Origin: CAZCEC01 sp964497615
GTDB taxonomy: Bacteria; Chloroflexota; Anaerolineae; Anaerolineales; UBA6663
Direction: 5' to 3'
NCBI GenBank assembly: GCA_964497615.1
Contig: CAZCEC010000023.1
Coordinates: forward strand, 1 to 64,000
Length of the DNA stretch: 64,000 nt
The notes below the pieces were generated by a model. That model searched no databases. It was not told the DNA's origin and was given only the letters and a program-made list of their open reading frames with translations. This document shows, piece by piece, positions 1 through 7,365 of the stretch (position 1 is its first letter; each line of letters opens with the position of its first letter). The translations under genes and the position numbers were made by a program.

Positions 1-40
1 TTGGCCGGCGACGGCCTGGGAGAGTAGGTCACCGCCAACT
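1..40 (+). rRNA. rrf: 5S ribosomal RNA, 3' end (partial)
   Basis: The first bases match the conserved 3' arm of bacterial 5S rRNA: the GGGAGAGTAGGTCACCGCC segment (loop E/helix IV and the closing strand). The 5' two thirds lie outside the window, so an rRNA operon probably ends here. The exact 3' end is approximate because the pairing 5' strand is not visible. Confidence 0.78.
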
Positions 41-78
41 GCTCTGTGCCCTGCTGAGCCGTTCCAGGCTCAGCCCTC

Positions 79-111
79 ACCGCCCACCCGCGCTCTGCGC
101 CGGTGGGCGGT
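79..111 (+). terminator. Probable terminator of the rRNA operon
   Basis: Perfect 10-bp inverted repeat ACCGCCCACC (79-88) and GGTGGGCGGT (102-111), with a smaller GCGC/GCGC pairing in the loop. It lies 40 nt after the 5S end. The T-rich tail is poor (TGGTCGTTAAT), so termination efficiency is uncertain. Confidence 0.6.
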
Positions 112-136
112 GGTCGTTAATCCCGCTGGCGATTGT

Positions 137-165
137 TTGACCAAATGCCAAATTGACCGTATCTT
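137..165 (+). promoter_or_regulatory. Sigma70-type promoter for the DUF4177-like gene
   Basis: TTGACC (137-142), 17-nt spacer, TATCTT (160-165). The predicted start near 172 leaves a leader of about 40 nt containing an AAGGAGA Shine-Dalgarno ahead of the ATG at 213. Confidence 0.5.
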
Positions 166-212
166 ATTAGGCGACGCGCACCCTCACTCACGCGCCAAAG
201 GAGACGCCAATC

Positions 213-578
213 ATGCCAAACTGGGAATACTGCATCCTCACTCGCCTGAGCGCCGGCCTGGACACCAAATGGTATCTGAATAAGGTATATCAGCACTCCG
301 AAAACGCCCTGCCGGAAGAAGCCACGGCCCCCCAATTTCGCAAGTACAACCAGCGCTTCGACGAACTGCACGCCGCCAAGGTGTATCCCGTTCTGCCGGC
401 CATCCTGGACTTGCTGGGGTCCGACGGCTGGGAGCTCATTGACGACATGAACACGGGCATCACCGGCGGCGAGGGCCTGGTGTTCAAACGCGTCAAGGCC
501 GCCCGCCGCGCCGCCAAACGGCCCGCCGCCAAGCGCACCGCCAAGAAGGCCGCCGGCAAACGCGCTGGCCGCCGGTAG
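213..578 (+). CDS. DUF4177-like small protein with basic histone-H1-like tail
   Basis: A 121-residue protein. The first 90 residues begin with PNWEYCIL and contain DGWELIDD and GLVFKR, the WEY...GWEL...FKR pattern of DUF4177-type domains, whose function is unknown. The last 30 residues are an Ala/Lys/Arg repeat (AAKRPAAKRTAKKAAGKRAG) like the DNA-binding tails of bacterial H1-like proteins. The start ATG has a strong AAGGAGA ribosome site. It stands alone between an rRNA terminator and a perfect palindrome. I infer nucleic-acid binding from the tail only; no catalytic residues are evident. The family match is from pattern memory and could be a look-alike. Confidence 0.72.
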   Translation: MPNWEYCILTRLSAGLDTKWYLNKVYQHSENALPEEATAPQFRKYNQRFDELHAAKVYPVLPAILDLLGSDGWELIDDMNTGITGGEGLVFKRVKAARRAAKRPAAKRTAKKAAGKRAGRR

Positions 579-608
579 CAGCCGCTAGCGCCCATCAGGA
601 ACACACAC

Positions 609-652
609 CGGCCGGGGCCGCCGGCCGCCATGGCGGCCGGCGGCCCCGGCCG
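609..652 (+). terminator. 44-nt perfect GC palindrome, probable terminator
   Basis: Two perfectly complementary 21-nt arms (609-629 and 632-652) meet at a CCATGG centre. It lies 31 nt past the stop of the preceding gene. There is no U tract on either strand, so it may be a terminator hairpin or a cruciform-forming element. Confidence 0.45.
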
Positions 653-698
653 CGTTATGTGAGCCTGCCCCAGCCTAGTCGCGACTGCCCAATCCCGG

Positions 699-704
699 TA
701 TCAT
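699..704 (+). promoter_or_regulatory. -10 box of a probable leaderless promoter
   Basis: TATCAT lies 6 nt before the ATG at 711, and no Shine-Dalgarno is present in TACGCC. Transcription would begin at or next to the A of the start codon. Confidence 0.4.
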
Positions 705-710
705 TACGCC

Positions 711-2453
711 ATGTCTGAACAAAGCACCCGCGTAGCGCAGCGGGCCGGCTGGCTGGCCTACAACCTGCGCTGGCTGCTGATCATTGCCGCCGTGGTCATG
801 GTCTTCTCCGCGCCCGAAGCGCCCAGCGGCGCATCGCTGCTGCTGCTGGGCGGCGCCGGGCTGTATAACTTCGTCTTAACCCTGGTGGAATTCGCCGACC
901 CCGGCCGGCGCTGGCTCATCTGGACCACGCTCGTCCTCGACTTCATCTTCTGCCTGGGCTTGTTCGCCGCCACCGGCCTGGCCGGCGGCCGCCTGATTTG
1001 GATTGGCCTCATCCCCGGCCTGACGGCCACCCTGCGCTTCGAGCGCACCGGCGCAGTGCTGGTGATGGCTGCCTTCCTGGCGCTGCAATTCCTGGTCCAG
1101 GGCGCGCTGGCCCCCGGCGACCTGCCCGGCTTAGGAGCCTTGGGGCTGGCCGTAGCGATCCTCATCCCGCTCAGCGTGGGCGCCACCTTCTTCGCCCAGC
1201 AGCTCCGCGCCCACATCCAGCGCACCGTCAATCGCGCCTATTCCGACGAAACCCAGCGGTCGCAAGTGCTGCGGCAGCATGCGCGCGCCATCTACGAGAT
1301 GTCGTCCATGCTGTCGGCCACGCTCAACTACAAGCAGGTGCTGGAGGCGGCCCTCAACTTCGGGGCGCTGGGCGCGGAGGGCGGGTCCCCGTCCTCCTCG
1401 GCGCTGGTGGCCGCCGTCCTGTTCTTCGAGGACGACCAGCTCCACGTGTCGTCGGCGCGCCGGCTCACCCAGGCCGATCACCGCGTGGTCAGCCCCGGAC
1501 GGGCCGGCATCCTGGGCGACGTCATCCGCACCGGCGAGCCCGCCATCACGCGCGATCCCGCGCACGACCCGGAGTTGATGCAGTATGCCAGCTTTCAGGC
1601 CTGCCGGTCGCTGATGGCCCTGCCCTTGCGCGCCGGCTATGAGACCTACGGCGTGGTGCTCTATGGGCACGTCCAGCCCGATTTCTTCGACGACGACCAG
1701 CGGGCCCTGCTGATCGCGGTGGTGAACCAGGCCATCGTCGCGCTCCAGAATGCGCAGCTCTACCGCAGCCTGCGGCAGGAAAAGGAGCGGCTGATCGAAG
1801 TGCAGGAGGAAGCCCAGAAGAAGCTGGCCCGCGACCTGCACGACGGTCCCACCCAGGCCGTGGCGGCGCTGGCCATGCGCGCCAACTTCGTGCGCCGGCT
1901 GGTGGAGCGCGATGCCAAGGCGGCCGGCGACGAGCTGTTCAAGATGGAAGACCTGGCCCGCAAGACGACCAAAGAAATCCGGCACATGCTGTTTACCTTG
2001 CGCCCATTGGTGCTGGAAAGCCAGGGCCTGACGGCGGCGCTGGTGCAGTTGGCCGAGAAGGTCAAGGAGACCCACGGCCAGAACGTGATCGTGGAAGCGC
2101 AGCCAAACATTGACGACCGGCTGGAGATGAACCACCAGGGCGTCTTGTTCTACATCGTGGAAGAGGCAGTCAACAACGCCCGCAAACACGCGCAGGCCGG
2201 GCACATCTGGGTCCGGCTGAAGATCCACAACGACGTGTTGGGGGTCGATATCCAGGACGACGGCGTGGGCTTCAATGTGGGAGCCGTGGACACCAACTAC
2301 GACCGCCGCGGCAGCCTGGGCATGGTCAACATGCGCGAGCGCGCCGAGATGATCAACGGCATTGTGCGGATCGACTCGGCCGAAGGGCGCGGGACGCGCG
2401 TCATGGTGTATGTGCCGCTGACCGAGGCGGCGCGCGAACGGCTCCGCGGCTAG
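711..2453 (+). CDS. Membrane sensor histidine kinase with GAF domain (NarL/DegS-type)
   Basis: A 580-residue sensor kinase. Residues 12-165 contain about five or six hydrophobic segments, so the N-terminus is a membrane sensor region. Residues about 190-345 form a GAF-like domain. A short coiled coil leads to the HisKA_3 dimerisation domain with ARDLHDGPTQ, whose His377 should be the phospho-acceptor. Residues 470-575 are a HATPase_c domain with N box EEAVNNARKHA and G box DDGVGFN. HisKA_3 kinases normally pair with NarL-family response regulators, but none is adjacent, so this is an orphan and its signal is unknown. The next gene is trxB, which has its own promoter. No Shine-Dalgarno precedes the ATG. 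Confidence 0.9.
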   Translation: MSEQSTRVAQRAGWLAYNLRWLLIIAAVVMVFSAPEAPSGASLLLLGGAGLYNFVLTLVEFADPGRRWLIWTTLVLDFIFCLGLFAATGLAGGRLIWIGLIPGLTATLRFERTGAVLVMAAFLALQFLVQGALAPGDLPGLGALGLAVAILIPLSVGATFFAQQLRAHIQRTVNRAYSDETQRSQVLRQHARAIYEMSSMLSATLNYKQVLEAALNFGALGAEGGSPSSSALVAAVLFFEDDQLHVSSARRLTQADHRVVSPGRAGILGDVIRTGEPAITRDPAHDPELMQYASFQACRSLMALPLRAGYETYGVVLYGHVQPDFFDDDQRALLIAVVNQAIVALQNAQLYRSLRQEKERLIEVQEEAQKKLARDLHDGPTQAVAALAMRANFVRRLVERDAKAAGDELFKMEDLARKTTKEIRHMLFTLRPLVLESQGLTAALVQLAEKVKETHGQNVIVEAQPNIDDRLEMNHQGVLFYIVEEAVNNARKHAQAGHIWVRLKIHNDVLGVDIQDDGVGFNVGAVDTNYDRRGSLGMVNMRERAEMINGIVRIDSAEGRGTRVMVYVPLTEAARERLRG

Positions 2454-2456
2454 GCA

Positions 2457-2485
2457 TTGCCGCCCGCCCAGGCTGCGTTTACAAT
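2457..2485 (+). promoter_or_regulatory. Sigma70-type promoter for trxB
   Basis: TTGCCG (2457-2462), 17-nt spacer, TACAAT (2480-2485). It starts 4 nt after the kinase stop codon and leaves a leader of about 24 nt with GGAGAG before the ATG. Confidence 0.55.
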
Positions 2486-2515
2486 TAAGGCCGGTATCGG
2501 CTGTGGAGAGCAGGT

Positions 2516-3460
2516 ATGCAGACAGAGAAGCTCATCATTATTGGTTCAGGACCGGCAGGCCTCACGGCCGCCATCTACGCCGCACGCGCCAACCTGGACC
2601 CGCTGCTCATCGCGGGCAACCAGATGGGCGGACAAATCGCCATCACCAACGAAGTCGAGAACTTCCCCGGGTTCGACAGCATCTTGGGCCCGGAGCTGAC
2701 CGAGAAGATGCGGGCGCAAGCCGAGCGCTTCGGCACCCGATTCGAGTCCGACGAGGTGCTGGAAGTTGACTTCACCAAGGGGCCGCCGTTCTATCTCAAA
2801 ACCTACGGGCAGGAGTATCAGGCCGCGTCAGTGATCATCGCCACGGGCGCCTCCGCGCGGCGGCTGGGCATCCCCGGCGAGGACGAGTTCATCGGCCGCG
2901 GCGTGAGCTATTGCGCCACCTGCGACGGGTTCTTCTTCAAGGAGAAGGATGTGCTGGTGGTGGGCGGCGGCGACTCGGCGCTGCAGGAAGGCATCTTCCT
3001 GACCAAGTATGCCAAACGCGTGCGGATTGTCCACCGGCGTCATGACCTGCGCGCGGGCGACATCCTGATCCACCGGGCCAACGCCAACGACAAGATCGAA
3101 TTCGTCTGGGACACCGTGCTGGAAGACATCCAGGGCAACGGGAAGGTGACAGGGGTGAACACCCGCAACCTGCGCACGGGCGCGGCCGAGCAATGGTCCA
3201 CCGACGGCGTGTTTGTGTTCATTGGACACTTCCCGAACACGCAGTTGTTCCAGGGCCAACTGGACATGGACGAGCAGAACTTCCTGATCGTGGATAAGTA
3301 CATGCAGACCTCGGTGCCGGGGGTGTACGCGGCCGGCGAGGTGATGGACCCGATCTACAAGCAGGCCATCTCGTCGGCGGGGCAAGGCTGCATGGCGGCC
3401 ATCTCGGTGGAACGGTATCTGGAGTCGGTGGCGGACCAGCAAGGTGAGATCAGCAGCTAG
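2516..3460 (+). CDS. trxB: Thioredoxin-disulfide reductase
   Basis: A 314-residue FAD/NADPH enzyme that reduces thioredoxin in the cytosol. It shows an FAD-binding GSGPAGLTAAIYAAR at residues 8-22, the redox pair CATC (Cys133 and Cys136) followed by DG, an NADPH-binding GGGDSALQE around residue 155, and the C-terminal FAD motif AAGEVMD. Length fits the low-molecular-weight family. The start is supported by GGAGAG about 8 nt upstream. Thioredoxin-like proteins lie elsewhere in the window (43057, 59108) but not next to it. The scaffold gap begins 3 nt after its stop, so downstream context is uncertain. Confidence 0.96.
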   Translation: MQTEKLIIIGSGPAGLTAAIYAARANLDPLLIAGNQMGGQIAITNEVENFPGFDSILGPELTEKMRAQAERFGTRFESDEVLEVDFTKGPPFYLKTYGQEYQAASVIIATGASARRLGIPGEDEFIGRGVSYCATCDGFFFKEKDVLVVGGGDSALQEGIFLTKYAKRVRIVHRRHDLRAGDILIHRANANDKIEFVWDTVLEDIQGNGKVTGVNTRNLRTGAAEQWSTDGVFVFIGHFPNTQLFQGQLDMDEQNFLIVDKYMQTSVPGVYAAGEVMDPIYKQAISSAGQGCMAAISVERYLESVADQQGEISS

Positions 3461-3463
3461 AGG

Positions 3464-3473
3464 NNNNNNNNNN
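3464..3473. other. Assembly gap (10 N)
   Basis: Ten unresolved bases between trxB and the hydrolase gene. The length is probably a scaffolding placeholder, so spacing and linkage across this point should not be trusted. Confidence 0.97.
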
Positions 3474-3534
3474 TGGCATGTGGGGGTGAAGCTGGGATGC
3501 GATCGGTGAGCAGTGAAAGGCGGTTGGCCTGAAG

Positions 3535-4326
3535 ATGCCGGTGATGGCATGGGCAGGCCAGCCGCTTTTTTATGCCGCCTATGGGGATGCAGCCGCGGGC
3601 CGGCCGCCGGTGGTGCTGGTGCACGGGGCGGGCGGCACGCATTTGCATTGGCCGCCGCAGGTGCGGCGCCTGGCGGGCGCGCGCGTGCTGGCCCTGGACT
3701 TGCCGGGGCACGGTCAATCAGCCGCAGCCGACGCGGCCACCCAGGCGGCGAGCAGCATCGAGGTGAAGGCAAGCGCCGTGCTGGCGGTGCTCGATGCTTT
3801 AGGGATCGCGCGGGCGGTGGTGGTGGGACATTCAATGGGCGGAGCGATAGCGCTGGCATTGGCGCTGGCGCGGCCAGAGCGCGTGGCCGGTCTGGGCCTG
3901 GTGGGGACGGGAGCGCGGCTGCGGGTGGCGCCGGAAATCCTGGACGGGCTGACGCGGGACTTCGCGGGCACGGTGGCCGCCATCGTGGAGCGGATGTTTG
4001 GGCCCCAGGCCCCCGAACGGCTGAAAGCGCTGGCCCTGAAACGCATGCTGGAAGTGGACGCGCGGGTCCTGCGGGCGGATTGGGATGCCTGCAATGCGTT
4101 CGACGTGCGCGAGCGCCTGGGAGAGATCGCGGCGCCGTGCCTGGTAGTAACCGGCTCGGCGGATGTGATGACGCCCGAGAAGTATGCGCGATTTCTGGCC
4201 GAAAGCCTGCCCGCGGCGCGGCTGCACGTGGAGGCGGGCGCGGGGCATATGGTGATGCTGGAGCGGCCGGAGGCCGTGGCGCAGGTGCTGGGCGAATGGG
4301 TGCGGGGGGTGGACCCTAGGGAGTAG
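3535..4326 (+). CDS. Alpha/beta-fold hydrolase
   Basis: A 263-residue serine hydrolase. It has the oxyanion motif HGAGGTHLHW near residue 29, the nucleophile elbow GHSMGG with Ser100, a likely acid Asp in GSADVMTPE, and a catalytic His in GAGHMVMLE near residue 240. The substrate cannot be named from sequence; the fold covers esterases, lactonases and C-C hydrolases. Its 3' end overlaps the convergent rdgB gene by 11 bp. The start ATG has only a weak GAAG site; an in-frame ATG lies three codons later. Confidence 0.85.
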   Translation: MPVMAWAGQPLFYAAYGDAAAGRPPVVLVHGAGGTHLHWPPQVRRLAGARVLALDLPGHGQSAAADAATQAASSIEVKASAVLAVLDALGIARAVVVGHSMGGAIALALALARPERVAGLGLVGTGARLRVAPEILDGLTRDFAGTVAAIVERMFGPQAPERLKALALKRMLEVDARVLRADWDACNAFDVRERLGEIAAPCLVVTGSADVMTPEKYARFLAESLPAARLHVEAGAGHMVMLERPEAVAQVLGEWVRGVDPRE

Positions 4327-4951
4327 GGATTGGGGGATCGGCGTTCGCGGCGAGAAGGGACTGCAAGTGGGGGAGCGCGGATTGGAAGGCGCGGGCGCGG
4401 TGGCTGATCTGGTTCTTGATTGAGTCGGGCAGCTCGGCCAGGGTGGCGCCGCGGTCGGGGATATAGAAGAGAGGGTCGTAGCCGAAGCCGTTCTCCCCGC
4501 GCTCGGTCAGGGCGATTTCACCCAGCACTTCACCAGAGAACTCAACGACCTCGACGCGCCCATAAGGCAAGGGCTGCGCGACGGCGACGGCGCACACGAA
4601 GCGCGCCGGCCGCGGGGGCGGCACTTGGCGCAGATCGTGCAAGAGCTTGCGGCGGCGGTCGGCGTCGCTGGCGCCGGGGCCGGCGTAGCGGGCGGAATAT
4701 AGGCCGGGCGCGCCGTCGAGCGCGTCCACTTCGAGGCCGGAGTCGTCGGCCAGGGTGGGCAGGCCGCTGGCATGGGCGTAAGCAGCGGCCTTCAGGCGGG
4801 CGTTTTCGGCGAAGGTTTGGCCGGTCTCGGGGACGTCCAGGTCCAGGCCCAGGTCGGCGGGCAGCCGGAACTGATCGGCGGGGAGATCAGCCAACAGGGC
4901 GAGGAACTCGCGGCGCTTGCCGGGGTTGAGGGTAGCGAGGAGGAGAGGCAC
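4316..4951 (-). CDS. rdgB: RdgB/HAM1-family XTP/dITP diphosphatase
   Basis: It hydrolyses non-canonical purine nucleotides (dITP, XTP) to monophosphates and so sanitises the nucleotide pool. Family motifs are LLLATLNPGK at the N-terminus, TFAENARLKA, LADDSGLEVDALDGAPGLYSARYAG, FGYDPLF and the C-terminal NQISHRARA. I chose the GTG at 4951 because it gives the standard MPLLLAT beginning; an in-frame TTG at 4969 would add six residues. Neither has a clear Shine-Dalgarno. A minus-strand promoter lies at 5022-5049. The tail overlaps the convergent hydrolase by 11 bp. Confidence 0.93.
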   Translation of the reverse strand: MPLLLATLNPGKRREFLALLADLPADQFRLPADLGLDLDVPETGQTFAENARLKAAAYAHASGLPTLADDSGLEVDALDGAPGLYSARYAGPGASDADRRRKLLHDLRQVPPPRPARFVCAVAVAQPLPYGRVEVVEFSGEVLGEIALTERGENGFGYDPLFYIPDRGATLAELPDSIKNQISHRARAFQSALPHLQSLLAANADPPIPTP

Positions 4952-5021
4952 TGGGATCGTCAGAAGCAAGTCGCTGGAATGTAGTGATAGCGGATTTCAG
5001 GGGCTTGGCCGCCCCGGCCGC

Positions 5022-5049
5022 ATTCTAGCACAGGGAGCGGGGCGCGCAA
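5022..5049 (-). promoter_or_regulatory. Probable rdgB promoter
   Basis: On the minus strand TTGCGC (5049-5044), 16-nt spacer, TAGAAT (5027-5022). The predicted start is about 60 nt upstream of the rdgB start codon. Confidence 0.42.
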
Positions 5050-5311
5050 CGGAGCCGCAGGTCGAGGGCATTGCCCATGCCGCTGAGGCCGAGGAGCAGA
5101 CAACCAAAGTGGACTGAATGGATGATATTTGGCAGAGACGAGGGCGGGTTTCGTTGGAGGAGGGTTGGAAGGAGCGGCCCAACGGGGGGACTGGGCCGCT
5201 ATGCGAAGCGGGAAACGGTCCAAATGTGGGGGGTTATCGGACAATGACGCCAGATGTGGGTAATAGGCGCACATAGTTTCTATTTTATGTCGGCAGATTT
5301 TTGGCATATTC
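5050..5311. other. Intergenic region between divergent rdgB and DUF177 genes
   Basis: No convincing gene. It holds one strong hairpin, AGCGGCCCA (5173-5181) paired with TGGGCCGCT (5192-5200), without a U tract on either strand. The last 60 bases become notably AT-rich as they approach the DUF177 promoter. Confidence 0.5.
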
Positions 5312-5341
5312 TTGACTAATTAAAATTAAGCGTGCTATAAT
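5312..5341 (+). promoter_or_regulatory. Near-consensus sigma70 promoter for the DUF177 gene
   Basis: TTGACT (5312-5317), 18-nt AT-rich spacer, TATAAT (5336-5341). This is the best promoter in the window. The predicted leader is only about 24 nt and contains no Shine-Dalgarno before the GTG at 5372. Confidence 0.75.
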
Positions 5342-5371
5342 GGCGCAGTTATTCCCCAAAATTCCAACCTT

Positions 5372-5911
5372 GTGAGCGTTGACCTGACGAAACCGGCAAG
5401 CCGCGTGCTGCGGCTGAACGTAGGGTTCCTGCTGAAGGAAGGCATTGGCTACAGTCGAGATTTCGACTTCGACGAGCCGGTGGTGGCCTTTGGCGACGAG
5501 TTGACGGTGCACGATCTGCGCGGCGCCATCAATCTCACCCGCACGCCACAAGGGCTGTACGCGCAGGGCCGCCTGCGCGGGGTGGTGGACCACCAGTGCA
5601 GCCGCTGCCTGGTGGACATGCGCCAGCCGGTGAGCGCCCGCCTGGCCGAGTTGTACCACTATCCCCCCGAGAACGCCCCCCTGGAAGCCTTGAAAGTAAG
5701 CGACGACCACCACCTGGACCTGACCCCCCTGGTGCGGGAGGATTTGCTGCTGTCGGTGCCCATCCAGGCGCTGTGCAAGCCCGACTGCAAGGGGTTGTGC
5801 CCCGAATGCGGGGCGGACTGGAATGAGGGGCCGTGCGACTGCCCGACCGAGGCGATCGATCCGCGCTGGGCCGGGCTGGCCGACTTGCTGAAGGAGCCGC
5901 CGACTGACTGA
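5372..5911 (+). CDS. DUF177 (YceD-like) protein
   Basis: A 179-residue member of the YceD/DUF177 family, linked in bacteria and plants to 23S rRNA accumulation. The C-terminal half has family cysteines: CSRC near residue 73 and CKPDCKGLCPECG...CDC at residues 132-158, a probable metal-binding knuckle. In most genomes the gene directly precedes rpmF (ribosomal protein L32); here no rpmF follows and the next gene is the primary sigma factor. The GTG start follows from the family N-terminus and lacks a Shine-Dalgarno. Confidence 0.85.
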   Translation: MSVDLTKPASRVLRLNVGFLLKEGIGYSRDFDFDEPVVAFGDELTVHDLRGAINLTRTPQGLYAQGRLRGVVDHQCSRCLVDMRQPVSARLAELYHYPPENAPLEALKVSDDHHLDLTPLVREDLLLSVPIQALCKPDCKGLCPECGADWNEGPCDCPTEAIDPRWAGLADLLKEPPTD

Positions 5912-6013
5912 CACCGCCCGCCAACGCCCATGTTCATGACACCGCACTAAGCTTGTTCTTGTTATCGTCGTACCTGCCGCAACCCAGTCTATCGCAGAGA
6001 GAGGGTGAGTGGG

Positions 6014-7189
6014 ATGAAGTACACAGACGACTCTGGTAAGGATGCCGAAACACTGGCCGTTTTGATGGATAAGGCTTATGCGCAAGGTTACTTGTTGACC
6101 GACGACATTATTGAAGCCTTTCCCAAGGCCGAAGAGGCCAACGAACAACTCGAAGAGCTGTTCGCGTTTTTGAACGGCGCCGGCGTGGATGTCTATGACG
6201 ACCGGGCCGAAGTCCCTGCCAAGGCGCACACCAAGCCGCGCCGCCCCGAAGAAGAAGAGTTCGATCTGAGCACCATTTCCACCGACGACACGGTGGGCTT
6301 GTATTTGAAGGAGATGGCGCGGGTGCCCCTGCTGACGACCGAGCAGGAGGTGGACCTGGCTAAGCGCGTGGAGCGCGGGCTGAACTCGCAGAAGAAGCTC
6401 GACCGGCTGAACGGGTCCACCGGATACAAGCGGCGCGCCCTGCTGGAAGGGCACGTGGAGGATGGGCGCGGCGCGCGTGAGCACCTAATCAAGGCCAATA
6501 CGCGGCTGGTCGTGTCCATCGCCAAGAAGTACATTGGCCGGGGGGTGCCGTTCCTGGACCTGATCCAGGAGGGCAATTTGGGCCTGATGAAGGCGGTGGA
6601 AAAGTTTGATTACCGGCGCGGGTTCCGCTTCAGCACCTATGCCACCTGGTGGATCCGGCAGACAATCACGCGCGCCATCGCCGACCAGGGCCGCACGATC
6701 CGCGTGCCGGTGCACATGAGCGACCGCATCCGCCGGCTGTACAAGGCGGCGCGCCAGTTGGAGCAGACCTACGGCCGCAAGCCCACGCCGGAGGAGATCG
6801 CGCACGAACTGAACCTGGAGCCGCGCAAGGTGCAGTGGATGCTCAAGGTGAGCTGGCGGCCGCTCTCGCTGGAGCGCCCGGTGGGCGAAGAGGAAGACAC
6901 CGAGTTTGGGGCCTTCATCGAGGACGACACCACCCCCACCCCCACCCAGAGCGCCTATCAGAATTTGCTGAAGGAAAAGGTCGAAGAGGTCCTGGCGACC
7001 CTGACCCCGCGCGAGGCCCGCATCCTGCGCCTGCGCTTCGGCTTGCAGAATGGGCGCTCGTACACCCTGGAAGAGGTGGGGCAGAAGTTTGGGCTGACAC
7101 GCGAGCGCATCCGTCAGATCGAGGGCAAGGCGCTGCGCCGCCTGCGCCATCCACGCCGGTCGCGGCAACTGCGGGACTACCTGACGTAG
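6014..7189 (+). CDS. rpoD: Primary RNA polymerase sigma factor (RpoD/SigA)
   Basis: The sigma70-group subunit that directs RNA polymerase to housekeeping promoters. It has region 1.2 (DTVGLYLKEMARVPLLT), region 2 with FLDLIQEGNLGLMKAVEKFD and the -10 recognition helix FSTYATWWIRQTI, region 3 (GRKPTPEEIA), and region 4 with the helix-turn-helix EVGQKFGLTRERIRQIE. The N-terminus has a short region 1.1-like segment rather than the long acidic domain of proteobacteria. I prefer the ATG at 6014 because GAGG (6001-6004) lies 9 nt upstream; a GTG at 6005 would add three residues but overlaps that site. It lies 102 nt after the DUF177 gene. Confidence 0.95.
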   Translation: MKYTDDSGKDAETLAVLMDKAYAQGYLLTDDIIEAFPKAEEANEQLEELFAFLNGAGVDVYDDRAEVPAKAHTKPRRPEEEEFDLSTISTDDTVGLYLKEMARVPLLTTEQEVDLAKRVERGLNSQKKLDRLNGSTGYKRRALLEGHVEDGRGAREHLIKANTRLVVSIAKKYIGRGVPFLDLIQEGNLGLMKAVEKFDYRRGFRFSTYATWWIRQTITRAIADQGRTIRVPVHMSDRIRRLYKAARQLEQTYGRKPTPEEIAHELNLEPRKVQWMLKVSWRPLSLERPVGEEEDTEFGAFIEDDTTPTPTQSAYQNLLKEKVEEVLATLTPREARILRLRFGLQNGRSYTLEEVGQKFGLTRERIRQIEGKALRRLRHPRRSRQLRDYLT

Positions 7190-7218
7190 CTTACAAGCAG
7201 TTGAGAGGGGATGAGACG

Positions 7219-7249
7219 GCGGGCGTCGAGAGGCGCCCGCTGCTGGTTT
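7219..7249 (+). terminator. Probable terminator after rpoD
   Basis: Stem GCGGGCG (7219-7225) and CGCCCGC (7234-7240) with an 8-nt loop, followed by TGCTGGTTT. It lies 30 nt past the sigma-factor stop. The T run is short. Confidence 0.5.
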
Positions 7250-7365
7250 AAGGGGCCGGTCCGGGGAGGCTCAAGGGGCTGCGGCAGGGCTGGCGCGATA
7301 TTCCGCCGGTGGTGGAGCAGGCACCCGCCCCCGCTCAAGGCGGCATAAGGCCCCGGTGAACGTGC

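Noticed and set aside
1131..2228. A 365-codon minus-strand open frame inside the histidine kinase
   Set aside because: It is antisense to conserved GAF and kinase motifs and shows no motif of its own.
7250..7350. Small structured RNA (SRP-like) after rpoD
   Set aside because: There is a GGGGCC/GGCCCC pairing, but the conserved SRP loop (GGAAGCAGC-like) is absent.
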